From positions 1-64,000 of the forward strand of contig JAHCBA010000037.1 in assembly GCA_019634625.1 (NCBI GenBank): a stretch of 64,000 nucleotides of DNA. The letters are read 5' to 3'. The translations under genes were made by a program, and so were the position numbers. The DNA comes from Verrucomicrobiia bacterium (GTDB taxonomy: Bacteria > Verrucomicrobiota > Verrucomicrobiia > Limisphaerales > CAIMTB01). Below the pieces are notes generated by a model that did not search any database, was not told where the DNA came from, and saw only the letters and a list, made by a program, of their open reading frames with translations. Of the stretch, positions 23,623-30,524 are shown one piece after another (within the stretch, counting starts at the first letter, position 1; the number at the start of each line of letters is the position of its first letter).

Positions 23623-25023
23623 ATGCCTGTCACCCTCGAACCCCTGGCTGAGGCCATCGCGCATCACAGCGCGAAGACGCCGGTCGGCAGCATTCTGCGC
23701 ACCCGTCAGTGGGCGCAAATGCCGCTGGCCCTGCGGGTGCGCGGCCAGTTCAGCGCCGGCGTCGAGAGCGCCCGCATCCTCCAGCGCGTGCAGGACGGCA
23801 TTCTGCGCATCCTCGACCACTCTCGCACCCCCGATGGCGTCTTCGAATCCCGAGCCCGCCTGCGCCGCGACCTGATGAGCCTGGCGCGTGAGGAAGGTCT
23901 CACCGGCCCGGGGCCCGACAGCGGGCGCATCACCGACATCGGGAGCGCCGCCCGCACCGATCTCATCGTCCGCACCCAGACCCAGCAGGCCTACGGGCAC
24001 GCGGAATGGAAGAGCGGGCAGGATCCCGATGCGCTCGACGCCGCCCCGGCCTGGGAACTCTTCCGGCTCCAGGACCGCGAACGGCCTCGCGACTGGATGA
24101 GGCGCTGGCGCGAGGCCGGAGGGCGGTTCCATGGGTCCGAGCGGATGATCGCCCTCAAGACCGACACCATCTGGGCGCGCCTTAGCCGATTCGGAACCCC
24201 ATGGCCACCCTTCGACTTCAATTCCGGCATGTGGGTGAGCGATGTGTCCCGGGCGGAGGCCGAGGAACTCGGCGTGCTGCCCGTTGGCCAGGAGGTGCAG
24301 CCCGTCGAGGCGGACTTCAACCGCGACATGGAGGCCAGCGTGCGCGGGATCGGGCCGGAGCTGCGGCAGAACCTCCAGAACCTCTTTGGCCCCCAGATCG
24401 AGGTGGACGGCGACCGGTTGCGGTGGAAGCCTGCGGCTCGGGACTATGAGCAGGCCGCCGCTACTGCAAGGACGCAGGCTCGATCCTTCTTCGCCCGAAG
24501 CGAAGCGGATCAACGAGCAGATCGACTGGGACACCTGCATCCTCCGGAATCGCAAGCCGCTCTACGATCTGCTCTCGAAGAGGCGCGAGTTGAAATCGCC
24601 GCCGTCGCCGCCGGACGAAAGCCCCTCTTCCACGAGCAGCTAGCCATGGCGGGAGGGCAGGCGCCGCTGGCCCGCCTGGCCCGGGATTGGCAGCGCCTGC
24701 TTCCCGCCGGGATCCGCATCAAGGCCGATGGCGACCACCTGTACGCATGGAACCCCGCCCTGGTCGGGCGGCTGGCCGCGCCGGGGCGTCCGCTCTGGGA
24801 CCAGGTGCGGGAGCACGCCGCGAACGGTCGCTGGCTCGGGTACGGCATCCACATGTTCGAACCCGGAGCCAAGAGCCGGGTGACGATTCATGCCCCCGAC
24901 GGCAGGCTGGTGGCCGGCTTTATCGCTCCGCGTGCGCACGATGAACTCTATGCCGCCGCGCGCGCCCGCGACTGGACCGAGGCCACCGGCATCCTCCACA
25001 CCTACGAGATCCAGAGCCTGTGA
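23623..25023 (+). CDS. Head morphogenesis protein (Mu gp30/F-like) with a frame conflict
   Basis: Read as 466 codons. Residues 1-280 are a minor head protein of the Mu F type (VGSILRTRQWAQMPLALR, DLIVRTQTQQAYGHAEW, PPFDFNSGMWVSDVSRAEAEELGV). From about 24450 to 24645 this frame loses coding character, while the +1 frame (24446-24643) has it. From ATG 24646 the first frame is coding again (AGGQAPLARLARDWQRLLPAG... to LHTYEIQSL), a ~125-residue domain. The most likely true layout is three adjacent genes, with the first having lost its stop or suffered a small indel. The sequence alone cannot decide. Confidence 0.8.
   Translation: MPVTLEPLAEAIAHHSAKTPVGSILRTRQWAQMPLALRVRGQFSAGVESARILQRVQDGILRILDHSRTPDGVFESRARLRRDLMSLAREEGLTGPGPDSGRITDIGSAARTDLIVRTQTQQAYGHAEWKSGQDPDALDAAPAWELFRLQDRERPRDWMRRWREAGGRFHGSERMIALKTDTIWARLSRFGTPWPPFDFNSGMWVSDVSRAEAEELGVLPVGQEVQPVEADFNRDMEASVRGIGPELRQNLQNLFGPQIEVDGDRLRWKPAARDYEQAAATARTQARSFFARSEADQRADRLGHLHPPESQAALRSALEEARVEIAAVAAGRKPLFHEQLAMAGGQAPLARLARDWQRLLPAGIRIKADGDHLYAWNPALVGRLAAPGRPLWDQVREHAANGRWLGYGIHMFEPGAKSRVTIHAPDGRLVAGFIAPRAHDELYAAARARDWTEATGILHTYEIQSL
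24446..24643 (+). CDS. Overlapping 65-codon frame in the head gene
   Basis: ATG 24446 to TAG 24641-24643 in the +1 frame: SRPPLLQGRRLDPSSPEAKR, INEQIDWDTCILRNRKPLYD, LLSKRREL, then a Ser/Pro tail. Nearly every codon ends in G or C, unlike the overlapping longer frame. Its start lies in tATGAg and its stop is 2 bases before ATG 24646, the packing seen between true genes of this phage. Confidence 0.45.
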   Translation: MSRPPLLQGRRLDPSSPEAKRINEQIDWDTCILRNRKPLYDLLSKRRELKSPPSPPDESPSSTSS

Positions 25024-25421
25024 ATCGCCTCGACTGCTTCAACCTGGTCGCCGCCACGATTCTTCAGCGGCTGTTGGAGTCCTTCCCCCAGCCCGTCCTC
25101 CTCGATACCCGGGCCGTGCTGGAGGAACTCGCCGCCCAACACCCGGACTGCGCCCTCGGCGCCGGGCCCGGGACACCGGGAAACCTCGCCGCATGGACGC
25201 TCCGCTTCCTGGTGGATGAAGGCTTCGTGCGCGCAGGCGACACCCGGGGGCCGGCCATTCCCGGTTGCACACTCACCGCGAAGGGCCTCTCCACTCTCCA
25301 GCAACGATTCGCCGCGCTCGACCCCTCGCCCACCCTCGCCGGCCGCCTGATCGAGGCAGGGCGCCTCCTCGCGCCCGATGTCGCCGCCGCCATCGTCACC
25401 CGGTTCCTGGCCAGCCCATGA
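25020..25421 (+). CDS. Hypothetical head-region protein, winged-helix-like
   Basis: A 133-residue protein from GTG 25020, overlapping the upstream stop (GTGA). The layout (FNLVAATILQRLLESFPQPVLLDTRAVLEELA...WTLRFLVDEGFVR...CTLTAKGLSTLQQ) is that of a small winged helix, similar in style to the protein at 19612. Not recognised beyond that. Confidence 0.62.
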   Translation: MNRLDCFNLVAATILQRLLESFPQPVLLDTRAVLEELAAQHPDCALGAGPGTPGNLAAWTLRFLVDEGFVRAGDTRGPAIPGCTLTAKGLSTLQQRFAALDPSPTLAGRLIEAGRLLAPDVAAAIVTRFLASP

Positions 25422-26026
25422 TCACGATCCACGTCGAATCCGCCCAGATGAACCGCCGCCTGGGCGAACTCCAGCGACTCACCCAACGGCCGCGCTCCCT
25501 CATGCAGGCCGCCGCCCGGGCCGTGCGCTCCGATCTCCTCCAGCACTTCCGCGTCCGCGACCGCACTCCCAATGCCCTCGGGGGCGAACGCACTCACTTC
25601 TGGGCCGAAGTGGCCCGGTCCACCCAGATCGGCAGGGTCGAACCCAACTGGGCCTCCGTGGTCATCGGCGACCGACGCTTCGCCCTGCGCGTTTTCGGGG
25701 GCACCGTGGTGCCCAAGGCACGCAAGGCACTCACCATCCCGGTGCATCCGGAGGCGCACGGCAAGACGGCTGGCGAGGTGGAGATGGCTGGCGGCAGGAA
25801 GCTGTTTGTGTGGCGTCCCAAGGGCCGGCTCGGCGCCTTCCTCGCGCGCTCCCTCGGGGACCAACTGCAAGTCCTCTACGCCCTCAAGCAGTCCGCTCAG
25901 CATCCCCCCGATCCCGCAGCGATGCCGCCACGGGGGCAACTCGAGGCCTCCGCCATCCGGGCCGCGGAACGACAGCTCGAATCCGAGATCCGGAGGCAGA
26001 GTCTGGGACCAGCACCCCTCGCGTGA
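25418..26026 (+). CDS. Virion morphogenesis protein (Mu gpG/gp31-like)
   Basis: A 202-residue protein from ATG 25418 (ATGA overlap). The N-terminal part IHVESAQMNRRLGELQRLTQRPRSLMQAAARAVRSDLLQHF and NALGGERTHFWAEVARST match the phage virion morphogenesis family start; a strand-rich middle (RRFALRVFGGTVVPK) and a helical tail follow. The family acts in tail/head assembly. It is the last gene before the second late promoter motif. Confidence 0.68.
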   Translation: MITIHVESAQMNRRLGELQRLTQRPRSLMQAAARAVRSDLLQHFRVRDRTPNALGGERTHFWAEVARSTQIGRVEPNWASVVIGDRRFALRVFGGTVVPKARKALTIPVHPEAHGKTAGEVEMAGGRKLFVWRPKGRLGAFLARSLGDQLQVLYALKQSAQHPPDPAAMPPRGQLEASAIRAAERQLESEIRRQSLGPAPLA

Positions 26027-26240
26027 CGACGGCCGAATTGGAGCGCCCCCCGGCAAGGGTGTGCCGTCGCGCGCCGTTCACGCCTGCGGGGCCGGTCAGC
26101 CCAACCCGATAGGAGACAGCGGGCCGGATCCCGTGGCGCCTCTGGAGGGCTTCTGGCGGCGCGGCGCCCGCCGACTTGGAATCCTCACAGTCGTTGGACG
26201 CTCGCCCCCTGGCTGCCGCTAGGCTGCGCACCGTAACCGG
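26027..26240. other. Non-coding gap before the capsid gene
   Basis: 214 bases without a gene, a rare break in an otherwise overlapping late block. It ends with the second copy of the late promoter-like motif; no clear terminator was found for the genes before it. Confidence 0.5.
26182..26225 (+). promoter_or_regulatory. Candidate late promoter, copy 2
   Basis: TCCTCACAGTCGTTGGAC (26182-26199), 20 bases, TAGGCTGCG (26220-26228). It matches copy 1 at 19127-19170 in sequence and spacing while the 20-base centre differs. The capsid gene begins at 26241, only 15 bases after the -10-like element, so its leader would be very short. Confidence 0.55.
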
Positions 26241-28304
26241 ATGCCAGCCGAGAGCCGCCCCCAGTCCGCCCTGCCGATCCATGCCAAGAGCATGGCCACG
26301 GCACTGCCTGACCGCCCGCCCGAGAGCATCATGTGGATGCCCGGAGGCGTGCATCAGATCGTGGCGATGCGTGGTGGGCGGCCCCTGAAAGTCCGCGTGG
26401 CGGTCACACCCGACACCGCCATCATCGCCCAGCGCGCCCTCGACCAGTACCTCTCCGCAGGACGTCAGCGCCCCTACTTCGACTTCGACCACGAGGGCGG
26501 CAAGGCATGCGCGTGGCCAACCTCCTTCCAATGGAGGAACACTCCGGAACCCGGCGTGTATGCGAGCGTGTCCTGGTCCAAGGACGGTGCCGAAGCCATC
26601 ACCGGCCGATCCTACCGGGCCTTCAGCCCGGCCTTCTTCGTCGATGACGCCCGTCCCGCCCGCGTCACCGGCGCCCCACTCAACATGGGCGGCCTCGTCA
26701 ACGATCCGGCCTTCCGCGCCATTCAACCGCTCTGGGCCAAGTCTCCCCAACCCCACATGGACAAGACCAAGCAACTGCTCGCCGTGCTATCGGCGATCAA
26801 GACCCTCCAGGCCGAACGCGGCGCCATCGCTGCCAAGGCCGACCCCAACGACGCCGCGGCCCTCCAGGCCAGGGATGCCGAGATCCAGGCCCGGTTTGCC
26901 GAAGCCGCCCGGATCGAGGCCGAGATCCAGGCCGCCTCCACCGATCCCGGCGATGAGGACGAAGCATCCCTGCACGTCCACGACGCCACCCAGGCCCTCA
27001 AGGCCAAGGACGCCGAGATCGCCGCCCTCAAGGCGGCTCGCGACCAGGCCGAAGCCGAACTCAAGATCCGCCGCAGGAGCGAGGCGGAGGCCGCCGTTCA
27101 GGCCGCCGTCGCCCGGGGCGCCCTGCCGCCCCAGGCGAAGGAGCTCCACGCGAAGTGGCAGGAATCCATCGAGCGCGATCCCGGCAACGCCGCGCTCCTG
27201 GCCGGACTCCAGGCTGCGAACCCCGTGCTGGCCGGCCGCATGACCCCGCGCGATCCCGGCACCGGCCAGATCCAGGCCGTCACCGAGGACATCGCCCATG
27301 CGGTCAAAGCGTACCACGCCGCCTCCACGCCGACCCAACGGGGCATCCTCTTCAACCGGGACATCAATGACCGCTTCGACCGCGAGTACGAGCGCGTGAT
27401 CACCGCCGCCAACGCGCTGGGCACGCTTGCGGGCGACCTGGTCGTCCAGCGCTCGCTCGTGCTGCTCAAGCTGACCTTCCCGGTCCTCACGCGCATCTCG
27501 ACCGACTTCTCTTCGGAAAACGCGGACTTCAACCAGACCGTCAAGACCCGCATCCGCGTGGTGCCCGCGGTGACCGACTACAACACCACCACCGGCTACG
27601 CACCCAGCGATGCCACCACCACGGACGTCCCGGTCACCATCACCGCGCACAAGGCGGTGCAGATCGGATTCAATGCGAACGAGCTGGCCAGCACCCGGCG
27701 GGCATTGTTCGACGAGCAGGTGGAACCTATCCACTACGCGCTCGGCAAGAACCTCTGCGACGCGCTCTTCGGCCTCATCCTCGCCGCCAACTACACCAAC
27801 GCCACCACCAAGGCGCTGGCGTCCTTCGCCCGCGCGGATGTCACCGCCATGGCCAAGGCCCTCTATGATCGCGGCGTGCCGGACATGGGGCGGACCCTCC
27901 TGCTCAACAGCGCCTACTTCGAAAAGCTCCAGCAGGACGCCACCATCGTGAACCTCGCCGCCTACCAGCGGCCCGAGGTCATCACCCGCTACACCCTGCC
28001 GCCCATCGCCGGGTTCGATGTCTTCCAGGCGGTCAACCTGATCACCACCGGCAATCTCACCGGCTTTGGCTTCACCCCGGACGCCATGGCCATGGCCACC
28101 CGCGTGCCCAACGACTACACCCAGGCCCTGCCGGGCGCCTCGCACGGCTCGGTCGGCGTGGTCACCAATCCCGACACCGGGATGACCGTCTCCGTCGTCC
28201 AGTACGTGGACCACAAGCTGGGCGCCAGCTTCCTGCGCATGGCCCTCATGTACGGCGTCGCCGTCGGCCAGGCCCCCAGCGGCCAGCGCCTCATCAGCGC
28301 CTGA
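26241..28304 (+). CDS. Fused prohead protease, scaffold and major capsid protein
   Basis: A 687-residue protein. Residues ~30-170 match the Mu I protease domain (PYFDFDHEGGKACAW, VYASVSWSKDGAEAITGRSYRAFSPAFF, NDPAFRAIQPLWA), with His in FDHEG and Ser in SYRAFSP as candidate active residues. Residues ~173-310 are a coiled-coil scaffold (LQARDAEIQARFAEAARIEAEIQ). Residues ~345-687 are the major head subunit (Mu T-like: FNRDINDRFDREYERVI, LLKLTFPVLTRISTDFS, VQIGFNANELASTRRALF). In Mu these are separate genes. Proteolysis would release the capsid. Confidence 0.86.
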   Translation: MPAESRPQSALPIHAKSMATALPDRPPESIMWMPGGVHQIVAMRGGRPLKVRVAVTPDTAIIAQRALDQYLSAGRQRPYFDFDHEGGKACAWPTSFQWRNTPEPGVYASVSWSKDGAEAITGRSYRAFSPAFFVDDARPARVTGAPLNMGGLVNDPAFRAIQPLWAKSPQPHMDKTKQLLAVLSAIKTLQAERGAIAAKADPNDAAALQARDAEIQARFAEAARIEAEIQAASTDPGDEDEASLHVHDATQALKAKDAEIAALKAARDQAEAELKIRRRSEAEAAVQAAVARGALPPQAKELHAKWQESIERDPGNAALLAGLQAANPVLAGRMTPRDPGTGQIQAVTEDIAHAVKAYHAASTPTQRGILFNRDINDRFDREYERVITAANALGTLAGDLVVQRSLVLLKLTFPVLTRISTDFSSENADFNQTVKTRIRVVPAVTDYNTTTGYAPSDATTTDVPVTITAHKAVQIGFNANELASTRRALFDEQVEPIHYALGKNLCDALFGLILAANYTNATTKALASFARADVTAMAKALYDRGVPDMGRTLLLNSAYFEKLQQDATIVNLAAYQRPEVITRYTLPPIAGFDVFQAVNLITTGNLTGFGFTPDAMAMATRVPNDYTQALPGASHGSVGVVTNPDTGMTVSVVQYVDHKLGASFLRMALMYGVAVGQAPSGQRLISA

Positions 28305-28317
28305 TCCTCGCGCCCCC

Positions 28318-28707
28318 ATGACGGCCGACGATCTCCTCCTCCCCACGGCCGAGCTGGCCCAGCTCGTGGCCGCCCTGGCCAACACCGGGGTGCCCGACCC
28401 GGTCAGCCGCGCCCTGGCGGAGGCGGAGGCGTTGGTGGCCCAGTACACCGGCGGGTACGAACTGCCCGAGGCATGGCGTCAGCGCCTCGCCAGGCCCCTG
28501 GCCATCCAGCAGCTCTACGGCCTGCTCGGCCGTGTCCCGGAATCCCACCGGACCGCCGCCGAAACGGCCCGGCGCGAACTCGAAGCCATCCGGGACGGGA
28601 AGTTCCGCGAACTCGTGCCCGCCGATCCCAGGCCGTCACCCACCCATCCCGCCTACTGGGGCAGCGAGCCGAACATCCTCCGGATCGAGCCGCCCCCGGC
28701 TCCGTGA
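28318..28707 (+). CDS. DUF1320 head-tail protein (Mu gp36-like)
   Basis: A 129-residue protein beginning MTADDLLLPTAELAQLVAAL, then VSRALAEAEALVAQYTGGYELP, and a helical stretch (LARPLAIQQLYGLLGRVPE). This is the DUF1320 layout; the family is a head-completion/adaptor protein next to the capsid gene in Mu-like phages. Confidence 0.8.
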   Translation: MTADDLLLPTAELAQLVAALANTGVPDPVSRALAEAEALVAQYTGGYELPEAWRQRLARPLAIQQLYGLLGRVPESHRTAAETARRELEAIRDGKFRELVPADPRPSPTHPAYWGSEPNILRIEPPPAP

Positions 28708-29243
28708 CGATGCGGCCCACCTCCGAAATCCTCGCCGCCCTGGTCTCCCGCCTGGAGGCTGTCCAGTGGAACGCTTCGCCCGCCTTCCACGCCGTCCACC
28801 GGTACGATTCCAACCGGCTCTCCGAAGCGTTCCAGGAACTCATCCTTGCCCCCCACCCCCGCCTCGCCCTGGTGGTCTGGACCGGCGAACGCTGGGAAAT
28901 CGACCCCGCCAGCACCCTCCGCCGGGCTCGCCGGGCCACCCTCGTCACCCTGGTCCTTTCCGACCGCGTGCTCGGCTCCCGCGAGGATGCGGCCACCTGG
29001 GGCGATGCGACCACCCCAGGCGTCATCCGCCTCAAGGACCTGGTCATCCCCGCCGTCACCGGGCGCATCCTGGCCAACCCGAACGGCATCGACTGCTTCC
29101 CCGGCGCCATTGAACCCCTGCCCATCCTGACCGAGGGCGCTGAAACCGGCTCCGCCGCCATGGGCCGGGTCGCCCTCACCATCGACCTCGAATGCCACGG
29201 CGGCGCCATCGACCCCACACCATCCCCCGGACCCGTCCGCTGA
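28704..29243 (+). CDS. Mu gp37-like / DUF1834 protein
   Basis: A 179-residue protein from GTG 28704, overlapping the upstream stop (GTGA); ATG 28710 is the alternative. The start (PTSEILAALVSRLEAVQW), a middle with LILAPHPRLALVVWTGERWE and the strand-rich end (GRVALTIDLECHG) fit the tail-terminator-like gp37/DUF1834 group by position and fold pattern. Confidence 0.65.
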   Translation: MTMRPTSEILAALVSRLEAVQWNASPAFHAVHRYDSNRLSEAFQELILAPHPRLALVVWTGERWEIDPASTLRRARRATLVTLVLSDRVLGSREDAATWGDATTPGVIRLKDLVIPAVTGRILANPNGIDCFPGAIEPLPILTEGAETGSAAMGRVALTIDLECHGGAIDPTPSPGPVR

Positions 29244-29247
29244 CCCC

Positions 29248-29799
29248 ATGATCACCGAGCCCCGCGCCCTTGGCGCCCACCTGCTGTTCTTCCGCAACGG
29301 GAAGCCCTTCACCGTGCCCAGCGCCGGCACCTGCTCCAAGACCGCCAAACCCGGCGCCGCCGATCTGGGCTGGGTCAACCTCGGCACCCTCGAGGACGTG
29401 CAGGTCGAGAAGAAGGCCACCACCATCGAGATCTTCGGCCCCACTCCGGGCCAGCTCCGGCGCACCAAGGTCATCGAAACCAAGAAGACCCTCGACATCA
29501 CCTTCACCTGCCAGGACACCAGCGACCTGGCGGTCGAGGCCATGTTCGGCACCCAGGCGCTCGAACCCGCCGACCAGCAGTGGAACCCGCTGGCCGGTGC
29601 CGAGATCGAAGGCTGGCTCAAGGGCCAGATCTACGATCATCGCGACCAGCTCTGGGTCGTCATCGACATGTGGGTGAACCTCCGCGCCGAGGGTGCCGTC
29701 GCCATCAACAGCGCCGACGGGCAGCTCAACAAGGTGCGCCTCATCGCCTACGGGCTCCACAGCCCGCTCAACACCGGCACCAAACCCGCCTCCGCCTGA
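29248..29799 (+). CDS. Major tail tube protein
   Basis: A 183-residue beta-rich protein (LGWVNLGTLEDVQVEKKATTIEIFGP, KKTLDITFTCQDTSDLAVEAMFG) with the conserved 'NLG.. EDV.. .KK' start of siphophage tube proteins. No sheath gene follows, so the tail is non-contractile. Located between the head-tail adaptor genes and the fibre/tape-measure genes. Confidence 0.7.
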   Translation: MITEPRALGAHLLFFRNGKPFTVPSAGTCSKTAKPGAADLGWVNLGTLEDVQVEKKATTIEIFGPTPGQLRRTKVIETKKTLDITFTCQDTSDLAVEAMFGTQALEPADQQWNPLAGAEIEGWLKGQIYDHRDQLWVVIDMWVNLRAEGAVAINSADGQLNKVRLIAYGLHSPLNTGTKPASA

Positions 29800-29818
29800 C
29801 CCCGCTCCCCTTGTCGCC

Positions 29819-30199
29819 ATGCCATTCTCCGGTCCACCAGCCTCGGCCTTCGGCATCGATCACATCGCCCAGGCCGATCCCCCACTGGAATGGGAGGTCA
29901 ACGGCGCCCATGTGCGCTGTGTCTTCACCGCTCCCTGGGATGGCTGGGTGCTCGCGCGGCCCGAGGCCCACGCCGACATCAATGCCTACGGCACCCACAA
30001 CAAAGCCGCACTCCTCTCCGGACTGGCCATCGTCGGCGGAGCCTCCGTCACCCTCAACATCCCCGATGGCGTCGCCCTCGAACTCGATGGCACTCCGGTG
30101 ACCGACCACTGCCGCTATGTCCCACGGGCAGCCCCGGCCCCCATCCCGACAGTGGCGTGGGATTCTGCGCCGGCTTACCCGGCGCCACTGAGCGCATGA
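29819..30199 (+). CDS. Hypothetical tail-associated protein
   Basis: A 126-residue beta-rich protein from ATG 29819 (FGIDHIAQADPPLEWEVNGAHVRCVF, NKAALLSGLAIVGGASVTLNIPDG, VTDHCRYVPR), probably a small virion component. No family was recognised. Confidence 0.55.
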   Translation: MPFSGPPASAFGIDHIAQADPPLEWEVNGAHVRCVFTAPWDGWVLARPEAHADINAYGTHNKAALLSGLAIVGGASVTLNIPDGVALELDGTPVTDHCRYVPRAAPAPIPTVAWDSAPAYPAPLSA

Positions 30200-30209
30200 G
30201 GACCGCCTC

Positions 30210-30518
30210 ATGCCAATCCTTCATCGCAATGTCACGGGTGATCTCACCGTCCACGGGCAGGCCCGGCATCGCGACGGGCGTCGCTACCTGCTCGAGGGGG
30301 ATGAGGGCGCCGGCGGCGGCGCCATTCTCTACACCCACGAGCAAGGCACCCCGGCCGCCGTCTGGGACATCAACCACGGCCTCGGGACTTACCCCGCGGT
30401 CACCGTCGTTGATTCCGCCGGCACTGTCGGCATTCCGGACGTCGATTACCTCTCGAACAACGAGGTGCGCGTCACCCTCGGAGCACCCGTCTCCGGCAAG
30501 GCCTACCTGATCGGCTGA
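30210..30518 (+). CDS. Small tail-fibre-associated protein
   Basis: A 102-residue protein. Its C-terminal half (VWDINHGLGTYPAVTVVDSAG...VRVTLGAPVSGKAYLIG) has the same strand pattern as the last 55 residues of the fibre at 30525 (VVVTHNLNTRDVLVGLRQTG...VKFATAPSAGAYRCIVVGF), a fold common at the ends of phage fibres. It lies 6 bases before the fibre gene. Confidence 0.55.
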   Translation: MPILHRNVTGDLTVHGQARHRDGRRYLLEGDEGAGGGAILYTHEQGTPAAVWDINHGLGTYPAVTVVDSAGTVGIPDVDYLSNNEVRVTLGAPVSGKAYLIG

Positions 30519-30524
30519 CCCCCC

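Noticed and set aside
26787-28448. Long antisense frame across the capsid gene
   Set aside because: Low-complexity Gly/Val/Arg sequence opposite a convincing Mu-like capsid; explained by the third-position G/C bias of the sense gene.
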